Origin: Maritimibacter dapengensis
GTDB taxonomy: Bacteria > Pseudomonadota > Alphaproteobacteria > Rhodobacterales > Rhodobacteraceae
Assembly (NCBI RefSeq): GCF_019218265.1
Contig: NZ_JAHUZE010000002.1
Coordinates: 372,001 to 436,000 of the forward strand
Length of the DNA stretch: 64,000 bases
Direction of reading: 5' to 3'
Positions 9,719 through 19,265 of this stretch are shown here, in pieces. The position numbers were made by a program, and so were the translations under genes. The notes under the pieces were generated by a model. It was given only the letters and a program-made list of their open reading frames with translations. It had not been told where the DNA came from and did not search any database. Every line of letters begins with the position of its first letter. The stretch's first letter is position 1.

Positions 9719-11683
9719 ATGACAAAGGTCGAATTCGAGCCATGGGAACCCGAAGAAACTGTCGGGAAACTGTGGCACGCATATGCCAGCCGCCTGGACG
9801 CCCCTGACGTCCACGATGGAGCCCGGGTCGATCTCTCCGAGGTCGGCGGGCGGTTGGCAGTTCTCTTTCGTGGCCTGGGCGGAGGCGGCGCGGTCGAGAT
9901 CAAACCGGCCCCTGCCGAACACTCGCATCACCGACTGTCGCTCAAGCGCCGTCTGGGGACATGGGCTGACGTGGTGCCTCGGGCCAGTTTCGATGGAGCT
10001 GCATTGCGACTACCTGCAAGTCTGGCCGTTTTTCCTGCCCGCGAGGCCAACGCTGCGCTCTATCTCTGGCTTGCGGCTGCGGCGGCGTCCGCGAATGAGG
10101 GGCAGGCGGTGGATAGCGATCCGCTGAGAGCCGATCTGTTGACACTTCACCACGCAAATCGGACCGTGTCGGATGCACTGGCCGAAGCGCCAGGGTATGC
10201 GCGACTATATGAGGATTTGTGCGGCGCGGTGCTGGCGCTTCGTCATGTGCCCGCGCTGCCGCCGGTCGAGGCGGATGTCGAGGCGGTCGTGCGACGGATG
10301 CTCGGAGATCGCGCCCCATTGCCGACTGAACGAGCGCGACAATTCTGGGACAGCGTCGAAAACGGCGACGTGGGCGCGATCGTCGCCCCGCGCCGCTATC
10401 GCCCGTTCCGCCCCGTGGTGCTTTGGCCGGATCTGCGGGAGTTGACCCGTTCGGACGGCGCGGCGGTGGAGAGCCGCGATACCGAGGGAGAGGCCGAGAC
10501 ATCCGACGAAGGCCCCGCACGACGTGCGCGGCGGCGCAAATCGGACCAGATCGAGCGCGCCGACAGTTTCATCCTGCACAAGTTCGAAGCCATTCTGAGT
10601 TTCGCGGAGTTCGTGAACCTCAATCGCCGCATCGAGGAAGACGACAACGAGGACGCCAAGAAGGCCGCGGACGACCAAGACGAGATCGGGCTGGGGCAGA
10701 TTTCGAAAGCGCCCGCGACCAAACTCAAGCTGCATCTGGACCTCGCGCCCGAGGATGTGGACACGGAGCGGTTGTCGGACGTGACCACCTATCCGGAGTG
10801 GAACGTGCGCACCGGAGCTTACCTGCCGGACCATTGCCGGGTTCTGTCCTCGCCCCTCGTGGCAGAAGAGGACGATCTGCCCGCCTGCCTGACCGACCCG
10901 CGCGCCAAGCGCCGCATCCGCGCCGTGAAGCGGCAGTTCGAAGCTTTGCGCCCGGGGCGTGTCGTGACATCCGGCCACCCCGATGGTGACGATCTGGACG
11001 TGGAACGCGCCGTGCGTTCAATGGTGGAATTGCGCGCGAACGGGCAAGGCACGGATCGTGTCTGGTTGCAGAGCCGGACCGAAAAGCGCGACCTTGCGGT
11101 GTCGCTTCTGCTCGACGTGTCGCGTTCCACCGAAGCGGCGATCCCGGGCCATGGGCACGAGGGCCGTTCGGTGATCGACGTGGAGCGCGAGGCGTTGTCC
11201 GCACTGGCTTGGGGGCTAGAGGCCTGCGGCGATATGTTCGCGGTGCATGCCTTTTCCTCACTCAAGCGCGACCGGGTCTATGTGCAGACGGCCAAGCGCT
11301 TTGACGAACCGATGAGCCGCAGCATCGAGGCGCGGATCGGGGCGTTGAAACCGGGATTTTATACGCGGCTGGGGGCGGCCATGCGCCATGTCTCGGCGGA
11401 CCTGAGCAAACAGGGGCAGAAAAAGCGCCTGCTTCTGGTCATCACGGATGGCAAGCCCAACGATCTGGACCACTACGAGGGCCGCCACGGTATTGAAGAC
11501 AGCCGCATGGCGGTGCTCGAGGCGCGGCGCGCCGGACATGCGGTGTTCGGTGTAACAGTCGACCGCAATGCCAAAGCCTGGTTCCCACGCATTTTCGGTC
11601 AGGGAGGGTTCGCGGTCATTCCGAACCCCGACCGGCTGACCACGGAGTTGCCGCGTATCTACCGCGAATTGGTGGGCGGATGA
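9719..11683 (+). CDS. norD: NorD, von Willebrand factor A-domain activation protein
   Basis: About 654 residues. The C-terminal vWA domain has a MIDAS motif DVSRST (D466) and a following VITDGKPND segment. The long N-terminal part is acidic, with a charged stretch near residues 245-320. NorD acts with NorQ as a MoxR-vWA chaperone pair in maturing the NO reductase. The ATG at 9719 has GAGG six bases upstream; a GTG at 9707 overlapping the norQ stop is an alternative. It overlaps norE by four bases. Confidence 0.92.
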   Translation: MTKVEFEPWEPEETVGKLWHAYASRLDAPDVHDGARVDLSEVGGRLAVLFRGLGGGGAVEIKPAPAEHSHHRLSLKRRLGTWADVVPRASFDGAALRLPASLAVFPAREANAALYLWLAAAAASANEGQAVDSDPLRADLLTLHHANRTVSDALAEAPGYARLYEDLCGAVLALRHVPALPPVEADVEAVVRRMLGDRAPLPTERARQFWDSVENGDVGAIVAPRRYRPFRPVVLWPDLRELTRSDGAAVESRDTEGEAETSDEGPARRARRRKSDQIERADSFILHKFEAILSFAEFVNLNRRIEEDDNEDAKKAADDQDEIGLGQISKAPATKLKLHLDLAPEDVDTERLSDVTTYPEWNVRTGAYLPDHCRVLSSPLVAEEDDLPACLTDPRAKRRIRAVKRQFEALRPGRVVTSGHPDGDDLDVERAVRSMVELRANGQGTDRVWLQSRTEKRDLAVSLLLDVSRSTEAAIPGHGHEGRSVIDVEREALSALAWGLEACGDMFAVHAFSSLKRDRVYVQTAKRFDEPMSRSIEARIGALKPGFYTRLGAAMRHVSADLSKQGQKKRLLLVITDGKPNDLDHYEGRHGIEDSRMAVLEARRAGHAVFGVTVDRNAKAWFPRIFGQGGFAVIPNPDRLTTELPRIYRELVGG

Positions 11684-12240
11684 GCGAGACCCGCGTCACT
11701 GCTATAGACGCGCTGCCGGGCGAGTTCATGATGTGGGTACTGATCATGTCGGAGCTTGCCGTCTTCGGCGCGGGGCTGATCGTTTTTTCGGCAGTGCGTC
11801 TGACCGACCTCTCGGGGTTTGCCGACGCGCAGGCCCAGCTCCACACCGTCGGCGCAGGTGTCAACACGGTCGTTCTGGTCACATCAGGCTGGCTTGCGGC
11901 CAGAGCCGTCGGTCTGGCCGAGAAAGGCCGAGTACGGGCAACCCGCGTCTCGCTCGGCGGCGCCGCGGCGCTGGGTGTGGTCTTTCTATGGATCAAGGGG
12001 GCGGAATATGCCGACAAGGCGGCGGCGGGCATCAATTTCGAAACCCACAGTTTCTTCACCTTCTACTATTTGCTCACCGGGTTCCACGCGGCCCACGTCA
12101 TCGCCGGGTTGGTGATCTTCGCTCTCGTCGCGTGGAAATGCCAGCCGCGACTGGTCGAGACCGGGGCGCAGTTCTGGCACATGGTGGACCTTGTCTGGCT
12201 GCTTCTGTTTCCGGTGCTCTATCTGGTAGGTCGGGTGTGA
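11680..12240 (+). CDS. norE: NorE, cytochrome c oxidase subunit III-like protein
   Basis: A 186-residue membrane protein with about five helices resembling subunit III of haem-copper oxidases (NFETHSFFTFYYLLTGFHAAH region). NorE is an accessory protein of NO reductase in Paracoccus; mutants reduce NO less well but it is not catalytic. It overlaps norD (ATGA) at its start and norF by one base at its end, inside the nor operon. Confidence 0.88.
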   Translation: MSETRVTAIDALPGEFMMWVLIMSELAVFGAGLIVFSAVRLTDLSGFADAQAQLHTVGAGVNTVVLVTSGWLAARAVGLAEKGRVRATRVSLGGAAALGVVFLWIKGAEYADKAAAGINFETHSFFTFYYLLTGFHAAHVIAGLVIFALVAWKCQPRLVETGAQFWHMVDLVWLLLFPVLYLVGRV

Positions 12241-12482
12241 TGGATGTGACGCGGGCCTGGGTCACGCTCATGGCGCTGTCGGCGCTGGCCACGGCGCTCG
12301 CCGTGTTCGGGCAGGGGGCCACTTGGGCGGTGCTTGCCATTCTGGTAGCGGCCTGGATCAAGGCGCGGGTCGTCTTGCGCGCCTATCTCGGCCTTGCCGG
12401 CGCTCCCGATTGGAGCCGCGGGTTTTCGCTGGTGCTGGGTCTGTTCATGCTCGCCATCATGGGGCTGTCGGCCTTCACGTGA
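12240..12482 (+). CDS. norF: NorF, small membrane protein of the nor operon
   Basis: An 80-residue protein with two to three hydrophobic segments (about residues 5-25, 27-43 and 60-78). Its start (ATG at 12240) shares a base with the norE stop. Size, membrane character and place after norE match NorF, an accessory factor for full NO reductase activity. It ends six bases from the convergent regulator gene, so there is no room for a separate terminator and the transcripts probably overlap. Confidence 0.8.
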   Translation: MDVTRAWVTLMALSALATALAVFGQGATWAVLAILVAAWIKARVVLRAYLGLAGAPDWSRGFSLVLGLFMLAIMGLSAFT

Positions 12483-12487
12483 TCCGC

Positions 12488-13186
12488 CTAGCGCGACCAT
12501 GCGCTTGCAGGGTCGTCGTCCACCATATCCTGCAAGACCTCGACATCTTCGATCGTCGCTTCGTTTTGCGTGACCTTGACGCCGTGGTTCTTGAGCTTCG
12601 CGAAAGCCCGGCTCAGGCTTTCCGGTTTCATGCCGAGACGCCCCGCGATGAGACCTTTGTCATACGGCAGGCGGATGGTGCAGGACCCCGTTTCGCAATC
12701 GGTCAGTTCCAGGAGAAACTCCGCCACGCGCTGTGCCCCGGAACGGGATTTCAGGGCCTCGACCTGAGCGACCAGCGCGTGAAGATGCGTGAACGTGGCT
12801 GACAGAATGGCCGTGGCAACCGACGGGTCGCGTTCGATCTGGCGCAGGAATTCGGCTGCTTCGATGCGCATCACACGCGAAAAGGTCACGGCTTCGGCGG
12901 AGACCGGATAAGTGTCGTGCCGAAAGGCGACGGCCTCACCGAAACTGCGGCCTTTGGTGAACACACCGACCACGGCCTCGGCGCCGGATGGCGCGATGCG
13001 GTAAAGCTTCACCCAGCCGTCGAGGACGATGTAGATGCTGCGCGCCTGTTCGCCTTGCAGGAATATCGTCGCGCCGCGGTCGAACGTATGCGGTGAAGCA
13101 CGTGCGCAAAGCTGGTCGCGCATGTCCGGCGTCATACCGGACAGAAGCAGGCTACCGAACGCAATCTCGCGGTCCTTGCTGTCCAT
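12488..13186 (-). CDS. nnrR: Crp/Fnr-family NO-responsive regulator, NnrR/Dnr-like
   Basis: A 232-residue regulator. The N-terminal cyclic-nucleotide-binding-type barrel covers about residues 20-130 (TIFLQGE, GWVKLYRI, FGEAVAF). The C-terminal winged helix has the recognition region IAGRLGMKPESLSRAFAKL. The N-terminal cysteine cluster that binds an Fe-S centre in FNR is absent, as in Dnr/NNR proteins that sense NO through haem. Placed between nor and nos, it is the obvious candidate to bind the dyads before nirS/nirI, norC and nosC. A purine-rich GGGGGCAGAG precedes the ATG. No dyad was found in its own upstream region. Confidence 0.85.
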   Translation of the reverse strand: MDSKDREIAFGSLLLSGMTPDMRDQLCARASPHTFDRGATIFLQGEQARSIYIVLDGWVKLYRIAPSGAEAVVGVFTKGRSFGEAVAFRHDTYPVSAEAVTFSRVMRIEAAEFLRQIERDPSVATAILSATFTHLHALVAQVEALKSRSGAQRVAEFLLELTDCETGSCTIRLPYDKGLIAGRLGMKPESLSRAFAKLKNHGVKVTQNEATIEDVEVLQDMVDDDPASAWSR

Positions 13187-13317
13187 CTCTGCCCCCTGTC
13201 ACAAGTCCTTTTTCTGTTGCCATTTTTGAGCAGCGCCGTCTAGAACTTAACCACATATTCAACTATTATATTATGACTTATCAATAACTTAAAATACGCT
13301 GTTTCGAATCAAGTTTT

Positions 13318-13331
13318 TTGACTTTGATCAA
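13318..13331 (+). promoter_or_regulatory. FNR/NNR-type dyad upstream of nosC
   Basis: TTGACTTTGATCAA joins an NNR-like left half (TTGAC) to the classical FNR right half (ATCAA). Its centre is 42.5 bases before the nosC ATG, so a class II promoter would start transcription at or just before the start codon. Confidence 0.8.
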
Positions 13332-13366
13332 TGTAGGGACCCCGAGCTCGGCCTAGGTCTGGGCCT

Positions 13367-13747
13367 ATGAGACGCGCAAACAGGGTAGTTCTGATTCTTT
13401 CGCTCGTGGCGAGCTTGATCGCCGCGACGGGCTTTGTCGGCTACGCGAAAACCGCACATGCGCTCAGCGCGGCGGGCGCTCGGACCATCGTCATCTGCGG
13501 CACGGCGGGCGAGGCCGAGGCCATCACGCTCGACCGCAATGGCGATCCGATCGACGACGCGACCACCTCCTGTGCGCATTGTGCAGATTGCACGCTCGTC
13601 TCCGTTTTTGTCGACCCGACAAACCCCGGTCCAGCCACGTTTTCGGGTCCCGGGCAAGTCGCGGTCGAACTGGTCGGAAACGCTTCGGTGGTCGCCCGAG
13701 AGGTCGAATATCCGTCGCGCGGCCCCCCAAGCCAGAAAGTCGTGTAA
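13367..13747 (+). CDS. nosC: NosC-like protein with CxxCxxC motif
   Basis: A 126-residue protein with an N-terminal hydrophobic segment (about residues 6-25) that would anchor or export it, and a CAHCADC motif (C69, C72, C75) in the exported part. Paracoccus nos clusters begin with nosC, a gene of unknown function with this CxxCxxC motif. It lies directly before nosR with two bases between stop and next start. No Shine-Dalgarno sequence is seen before the ATG. Confidence 0.78.
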   Translation: MRRANRVVLILSLVASLIAATGFVGYAKTAHALSAAGARTIVICGTAGEAEAITLDRNGDPIDDATTSCAHCADCTLVSVFVDPTNPGPATFSGPGQVAVELVGNASVVAREVEYPSRGPPSQKVV

Positions 13748-13749
13748 TC

Positions 13750-15984
13750 ATGCAGGCCCTTTCCATCTCCGCCATTCGGACCCGTAGGTTCCGCTTCGCT
13801 CAGGTCTGGTTCGCACTTGCGCTCGCCGTGCTGGTTTCGACCATGGCGCAGGCGCAGGCGCAGGCGCAGACGAATGCGAACGTGCTGGCGCAGTTTCTCC
13901 CCGACGTCGACCCGGCCGCCTTGGTCGAAGGTGCCGATGCTTTCGGTCCGATCCGGGAGGATGTGCCGGTTGCGCCGGTTCTGTCGGGCGGCGAAGAGGT
14001 CGGCCACGTGTTCGTCACGTCCGACTTCGTGGGGACGACCGGATATTCCGGAAAGCCGATTCATACGATGGTCGCGGTCGACGACAACGCCGTCATCCTG
14101 GGCGTCGATCTTGTCAAACACTCGGAACCCATCGTCCTGATCGGGATCCCCGACTCCAAGATCAAGAAGCTCGCTGCCGACTACCGTGGATTGTCGCTGG
14201 TGGATGAGGCCGCTGCGGGTGGCTCGGGCCACGATCTCGAGATCATTTCGGGCGCAACCGTCACGATCATGGTAATCGACGACTCGATCATCCGGTCCGG
14301 TCTGAAGGTTGCGCGTGCGTTGGGACTTGGCGGGCTCAGCGCAGAGATCGAAACCGGGCCGCAATACGAGATCGACGCAGGCGCAGAAGCCCCGGACAGC
14401 TGGATGGATATGGAAGGCGACGGAACCGTGCGCCGCCTCTCTCTCGACGTCGGCCAGATCAATGCCTCCTTCGCCGCGATGGGTGATCCGCGAACGGACA
14501 AATACGCGCTGACGGAACCGCCCGAGGCAACCTTCATCGACATGCAAATGGCGCTGGTGTCCGTGCCCGCCATCGGGCGCGCGGTGCTGGGCGAGGCGGA
14601 TTTCGCAAACCTGCAGGAATGGCTGGAACCGGGCGAGCACGCCATCGCCGTGGTCGGACGCGGACTTTATTCCTTCAAGGGTTCCGGTTACGTGCGCGGC
14701 GGCATTTTCGACCGGATCGTGCTGATTCAGGACGACGTGTCTGTGCGCTTTCGCGACCGCGGACATCGGCGTATGGGGGTGATCCCGCTTGACGACGTGC
14801 CCGAGTTCACCGAGCGCGATCTGTTCAAGATCCCCGCCGACAGCGGCTTCGACCCCACCAAACCTTTTCGCCTGCAACTCCTGGTGCAACGCGAAGTGGC
14901 GGCGATCGAAAAGGTCTTCACCACCTACGATCTCGGCTACCAGCTTCCACAGACCTTCATGACGCCCGTTGCTCAGGCCGAGGAAACCACGGCTGTCGTG
15001 GCGAAAGACGAGGGCGAGTCTGCGGCGCAGGCGGCGTTGTGGAAGAAGATCTGGGAGGACAAGACGCTCGAAATCGCCGTGCTTGGCTCGATGCTGGTGG
15101 TGCTGACACTCGCATTCTTCTTCCAGATGCAGCTCACGCGGTCCGAACGGGCGGTGAAGATTTTCCGCTATACGTTCCTGACCATCACGCTCGTATTCCT
15201 CGGCTGGTATGCCAACGCGCAGCTGTCCGTGGTGAACCTCATGGCGCTGTTCGGTGCATTGACCACGAGCTTCAGCTGGCAGGCATTCCTGCTCGATCCG
15301 CTGACGTTCATCCTCTGGTTCGCAGTGGCCGCCGCAATCCTCTTCTGGGGCCGGGGGGCCTATTGCGGGTGGCTGTGCCCGTTCGGTGCGTTGCAGGAGC
15401 TGACCAATCACATCGCGCGTGCCCTGAAGGTGCCGCAGATCAAGCTGCCCTGGGGGCTGCACGAGCGCCTGTGGCCGATCAAATACATGATATTCCTTGG
15501 CCTCTTCGGCGTCTCCCTCGCCTCGATCGAGCAAGCGGAGCATCTGGCCGAAGTCGAGCCGTTCAAAACCGCGATCATTCTGAACTTCGTGCGGGCCTGG
15601 CCCTTCGTGGCCTATGCCGCGGCGCTTCTGATCGCCGGTCTTTTTGTCGAGCGGTTCTATTGCCGCTACCTCTGCCCGCTGGGGGCTGCGCTCGCAATCC
15701 CGGCCCGCTTGCGGATGTTCGACTGGCTCAAACGCTACAAGGAATGTGGCTCGCCCTGCCAGACCTGCGCCAACGAATGCATGGTCCAGGCGATCCATCC
15801 GACGGGCGAGATCAACCCCAATGAATGCCTGAACTGCATGCATTGTCAGGTGCTCTACCAATCCGAAACAAAATGCCCCGTGGTCATCAAGAAGCTCAAA
15901 CGCAAGGGCTCGACCTCGGATCCGACCGCGTTCCTCAAATCGAGGACCGGATTGGAAAACCATCCAAACCTTCAAACCAAGTGA
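13750..15984 (+). CDS. nosR: NosR, membrane flavo-polyferredoxin for N2O reduction
   Basis: 744 residues: signal peptide ending in an Ala-Gln repeat (about residues 15-40), periplasmic FMN-binding domain with flavinylation motif SGATVT (167-172, acceptor T172), membrane helices from about residue 440, CGWLCPFG near 539 and CRYLCPLG further on, then a ferredoxin-like tail (CGSPCQTC; CLNCMHC). NosR carries electrons from the quinol pool towards NosZ and is needed for nosZ expression. The chosen ATG lies two bases after nosC. It is paralogous to NirI at 2843-4870. NosX downstream is the probable flavin transferase for it. Confidence 0.96.
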   Translation: MQALSISAIRTRRFRFAQVWFALALAVLVSTMAQAQAQAQTNANVLAQFLPDVDPAALVEGADAFGPIREDVPVAPVLSGGEEVGHVFVTSDFVGTTGYSGKPIHTMVAVDDNAVILGVDLVKHSEPIVLIGIPDSKIKKLAADYRGLSLVDEAAAGGSGHDLEIISGATVTIMVIDDSIIRSGLKVARALGLGGLSAEIETGPQYEIDAGAEAPDSWMDMEGDGTVRRLSLDVGQINASFAAMGDPRTDKYALTEPPEATFIDMQMALVSVPAIGRAVLGEADFANLQEWLEPGEHAIAVVGRGLYSFKGSGYVRGGIFDRIVLIQDDVSVRFRDRGHRRMGVIPLDDVPEFTERDLFKIPADSGFDPTKPFRLQLLVQREVAAIEKVFTTYDLGYQLPQTFMTPVAQAEETTAVVAKDEGESAAQAALWKKIWEDKTLEIAVLGSMLVVLTLAFFFQMQLTRSERAVKIFRYTFLTITLVFLGWYANAQLSVVNLMALFGALTTSFSWQAFLLDPLTFILWFAVAAAILFWGRGAYCGWLCPFGALQELTNHIARALKVPQIKLPWGLHERLWPIKYMIFLGLFGVSLASIEQAEHLAEVEPFKTAIILNFVRAWPFVAYAAALLIAGLFVERFYCRYLCPLGAALAIPARLRMFDWLKRYKECGSPCQTCANECMVQAIHPTGEINPNECLNCMHCQVLYQSETKCPVVIKKLKRKGSTSDPTAFLKSRTGLENHPNLQTK
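13845..13868 (+). repeat. Four tandem GGCGCA hexamers in the nosR signal peptide
   Basis: Four perfect six-base units encode the Ala-Gln run at the predicted signal peptide end of NosR. Loss or gain of units keeps the reading frame. Confidence 0.85.
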
Positions 15985-15996
15985 CGGGAGACAGAC

Positions 15997-17940
15997 ATGT
16001 CTAACACTGAAAAAAAAGGACTTAGCCGGCGCGGCTTTCTAGGCGCATCGGCAACCGGCGCGGCCATGATGGGCGCAGGCGGAACCCGCCTCGGGCTCCT
16101 CGGCGGTGCCGCGGCGATCACCGCTGCGACTACGCCGCGCGCGGCGCTGGCACAGACCGAACATGCGAGCCCCGCACCGGGCGAGCTCGACGAATACTAC
16201 GGCTTCTGGTCCTCGGGTCAGACCGGCGAGATGCGTATCCTCGGCGTGCCGTCGATGCGTGAACTGATGCGGGTGCCGGTGTTCAACCGCTGCTCCGCCA
16301 CAGGCTGGGGCCAGACCAACGAGTCGCTGAAGATCCTCACGCAGGACATGCTGCCCGAGACGAAGGATTATCTCGCCGCCCAAGGCAAAGTCGTGCACGA
16401 CAACGGCGACCTTCACCACGTCCACATGTCCTTTACCGAGGGCAAGTACGACGGCCGTTACCTTTTCATGAACGACAAGGCCAACACCCGTGTCGCCCGC
16501 GTGCGCTGCGACGTGATGAAGGCCGACAAGATCATCGACATTCCGAACGCCAAGGCCATCCACGGTCTGCGCCCGCAGAAATGGCCGCGCACGAACTATG
16601 TCTTCGCCAATGGTGAAGACGAGGTGCCTATGGTCAATGACGGTTCCGTGCTGGACGATCCGTCGCAATACGTGAACTTCTACACGGCGATCGACGCGGA
16701 TGAGATGAAAGTCGCCTGGCAGGTCATGGTGTCGGGCAACCTCGACAACACCGACGCCGATTACGACGGCAAATACGCCTTCTCGACATCCTACAACTCG
16801 GAAATGGGCATGACGCTTCCCGAGATGATGGAAGCCGAAATGGACCACGTCGTGATCTTCAACATCGCCGAGATCGAAAAAGCCGTCGAAACGGGCGACT
16901 ATACCGAACTGAACGGTGTGCCGGTGATCGACGGGCGCAAGGGGCAGAACAAGAACTATACCCGTTACGTGCCGATCCCGAACAGCCCGCACGGGATCAA
17001 CATGGCGCCCGACAAGATCCACCTCTGTGTGGCTGGGAAGCTCTCGCCCACCGTGTCCGTGCTCGACGTGCGCAAGTTCGACGCGCTCTTCGAAGACGAC
17101 AGCATCGACCCGCGGTCGGTCGTCGTCGCCGAGCCGGAACTGGGGCTTGGGCCGCTTCACACCTGTTTCGACGGGAAGGGCAACGCCTTCACCACGCTGT
17201 TCCTCGACAGCCAGGTGGTGATGTGGAACATCGAAGACGCCGTGAAGCTCTACAATGGCGAGGACGTGGACCCGATCCTGAACAAACAGGACGTTCACTA
17301 TCAGCCCGGCCATAACTCGACCACCATGGGCGAAACGCTCGAAGCGGACGGTAAATGGTATCTGTCGATGAACAAGTTCTCCAAGGACCGGTTCCTCAAT
17401 ACCGGCCCGCTCAAGCCGGAGAACGAACAGCTCTTCGCCATCGACGGGACCGATATGACGCTGATCCACGACGGTCCGACGTTTGCCGAACCGCACGACT
17501 CGATCCTCGTTCACCGCTCCGTGGTCAATCCCCGGAACGTCTGGGACCGCAACGACCCGATGTGGGCCGATGCGCGCGCGCAGGCCGAAGCTGACGGGAT
17601 CGACCTCGACGATTGGCAGGACAGCGTGATCCGTGACGGCAACAAGGTCCGGGTTTATATGTCGAGCCAGGCACCGGAGTTCTCGCTCGACAAGTTCACC
17701 GTGAAACAGGGGGACGAGGTCACAGTCTATGTCACGAACCTCGATGACATCGACGACCTGACCCATGGCTTCACGCTGAACAACCACGGTGTCGCGATGG
17801 AAGTCGGGCCGCAGGCAACCGCCTCGGTCACGTTCACCGCGTCGAAACCGGGCGTCTACTGGTACTATTGCCAGTGGTTCTGCCATGCGCTGCACATGGA
17901 AATGCGTGGCCGCATGCTCGTGGAGCCTACGGGCGCATGA
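15997..17940 (+). CDS. nosZ: Nitrous oxide reductase NosZ (clade I type)
   Basis: 647 residues. A twin-arginine leader ([20 protein letters not shown]) marks export by Tat, as in clade I enzymes. A propeller domain with the many histidines of the CuZ centre follows, and a C-terminal cupredoxin domain carries the CuA site [12 protein letters not shown] (about residues 626-637) with the upstream histidine in [10 protein letters not shown]. The enzyme reduces N2O to N2 in the periplasm. The start follows GGGAGA. It is the third gene of nosCRZDFYLX and overlaps nosD by four bases. Confidence 0.98.
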   Translation: MSNTEKKGLSRRGFLGASATGAAMMGAGGTRLGLLGGAAAITAATTPRAALAQTEHASPAPGELDEYYGFWSSGQTGEMRILGVPSMRELMRVPVFNRCSATGWGQTNESLKILTQDMLPETKDYLAAQGKVVHDNGDLHHVHMSFTEGKYDGRYLFMNDKANTRVARVRCDVMKADKIIDIPNAKAIHGLRPQKWPRTNYVFANGEDEVPMVNDGSVLDDPSQYVNFYTAIDADEMKVAWQVMVSGNLDNTDADYDGKYAFSTSYNSEMGMTLPEMMEAEMDHVVIFNIAEIEKAVETGDYTELNGVPVIDGRKGQNKNYTRYVPIPNSPHGINMAPDKIHLCVAGKLSPTVSVLDVRKFDALFEDDSIDPRSVVVAEPELGLGPLHTCFDGKGNAFTTLFLDSQVVMWNIEDAVKLYNGEDVDPILNKQDVHYQPGHNSTTMGETLEADGKWYLSMNKFSKDRFLNTGPLKPENEQLFAIDGTDMTLIHDGPTFAEPHDSILVHRSVVNPRNVWDRNDPMWADARAQAEADGIDLDDWQDSVIRDGNKVRVYMSSQAPEFSLDKFTVKQGDEVTVYVTNLDDIDDLTHGFTLNNHGVAMEVGPQATASVTFTASKPGVYWYYCQWFCHALHMEMRGRMLVEPTGA

Positions 17941-19265
17941 AGCGGATCGTCGTTCTCCTCGTCGCGCTCCTTGTGAGCGCGGCACAGGCCCAAGCCGAAC
18001 GCGTGACCATCGCGCCCGGCCCAGGGTCTCTTGCCGCAGCACTTTCCGCGGCAGAGGAAGGCGACGAGATCATTCTGTCGCCGGGCCGTTACGATGGCCC
18101 GGTGACGATCGACAAGACGCTGACGCTGACCGGACAGGACGGAGCGATAATCGACGGAAACGACACCCTGTCGGTGGTCTTGGTCGATGCGCCCAATGTG
18201 GTCGTGCGCGGACTGCATATGACCAATTCGGGGCGGGTGCACGAACCCATCGACGCCGGGATCAAACTCACTCAGAAAGCACGTGGCGCAAAGGTTCTGG
18301 ACAATGTGCTGACCGAGAACCTGGTCGGGATCGATATCCACGGTGCGCGGGGCGCGATGGTCAAAGGGAACCGGATCGAAGGCCTGCGCCTGCGCCGGAT
18401 GAACGACCGTGGCAACGGCATCTACGTGTGGAACGCGCCGGGCGCCGAGGTGATCGGTAACGACGTGAGATACGGTCGCGACGGCATTTTTTCGAATGTG
18501 TCGAAACGCAATCTATTTCGCGATAACCTGTTTCGCGACCTGCGTTTCGCGGTCCATTACATGTACACGAACGACAGCGTGATCGAGGGGAATATCTCGA
18601 TCGGGAACCATCTTGGTTTCGCATTGATGTATTCGGATCGGATCGTGGCGAAAGGCAATACCTCGATCAATGACCGCGACCACGGTGTCATGCTGAACTA
18701 CACCAAGCAGTCGGATATCTTCGCAAATCTCGTGACGGGTGGAACCGAGAAATGCACATTTGTCTACAATTCGCATCAGAACCTGATCGCTGAAAACAGT
18801 TTCCTCGGCTGCGACATCGGCGTCCATTTCACCGCGGGGTCCGAGAGGAACACGATCACAGGAAACGCTTTCGTCGCCAACCGCACGCAGGTGAAATATG
18901 TAGGCACGACGGATGTGGAATGGAGCCACGAAGGGCGCGGCAACTACTGGTCCGATCATCCGGCGTTCGATCTGGACGGAGACGGGCGCGCCGACAGTTC
19001 CTATCGGCCCAACGATCTGATGGACCACATCCTGTGGTCGCAACCCGCCGCCAAACTGCTCCTTGGCACACCTGCCGTTCAGCTGGTCCGTTGGAGCCAA
19101 TCGCAATTTCCGGCAGCCCGCACCGGCGGCGTCGTGGACAGTCACCCGCTGACCACAGCGCCTGCACGAGACGTGCCCGAAAACGTTCAACACATGGCTC
19201 AGGCGACACCGCTTTGGGCCAGGGGAGAGACCGATGACGATACTGACCCTCTCGCAGCTCACTAA
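17937..19265 (+). CDS. nosD: NosD, periplasmic beta-helix copper-site maturation protein
   Basis: 442 residues with a signal peptide (to about residue 21, AAQAQA) and repeated right-handed beta-helix/CASH segments (for example [41 protein letters not shown]). NosD works with the NosFY ABC transporter in assembling the CuZ centre of NosZ. It starts inside the nosZ stop (ATGA), and its 3' end overlaps nosF by 32 bases. Confidence 0.95.
   Translation: MKRIVVLLVALLVSAAQAQAERVTIAPGPGSLAAALSAAEEGDEIILSPGRYDGPVTIDKTLTLTGQDGAIIDGNDTLSVVLVDAPNVVVRGLHMTNSGRVHEPIDAGIKLTQKARGAKVLDNVLTENLVGIDIHGARGAMVKGNRIEGLRLRRMNDRGNGIYVWNAPGAEVIGNDVRYGRDGIFSNVSKRNLFRDNLFRDLRFAVHYMYTNDSVIEGNISIGNHLGFALMYSDRIVAKGNTSINDRDHGVMLNYTKQSDIFANLVTGGTEKCTFVYNSHQNLIAENSFLGCDIGVHFTAGSERNTITGNAFVANRTQVKYVGTTDVEWSHEGRGNYWSDHPAFDLDGDGRADSSYRPNDLMDHILWSQPAAKLLLGTPAVQLVRWSQSQFPAARTGGVVDSHPLTTAPARDVPENVQHMAQATPLWARGETDDDTDPLAAH

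Noticed and set aside
13274-13290. TATGACTTATCAATA dyad before nosC
   Set aside because: TGA and TCA are four bases apart instead of the six needed for an FNR-family site.
13441-15975. 844-codon open frame antisense to nosR
   Set aside because: Shadow frame over almost the whole of nosR, composition unlike a protein, no ribosome site.
16039-18042. 667-codon open frame antisense to nosZ
   Set aside because: Shadow of nosZ; repeated His/Asp/Val codons are the complement of its biased codons.
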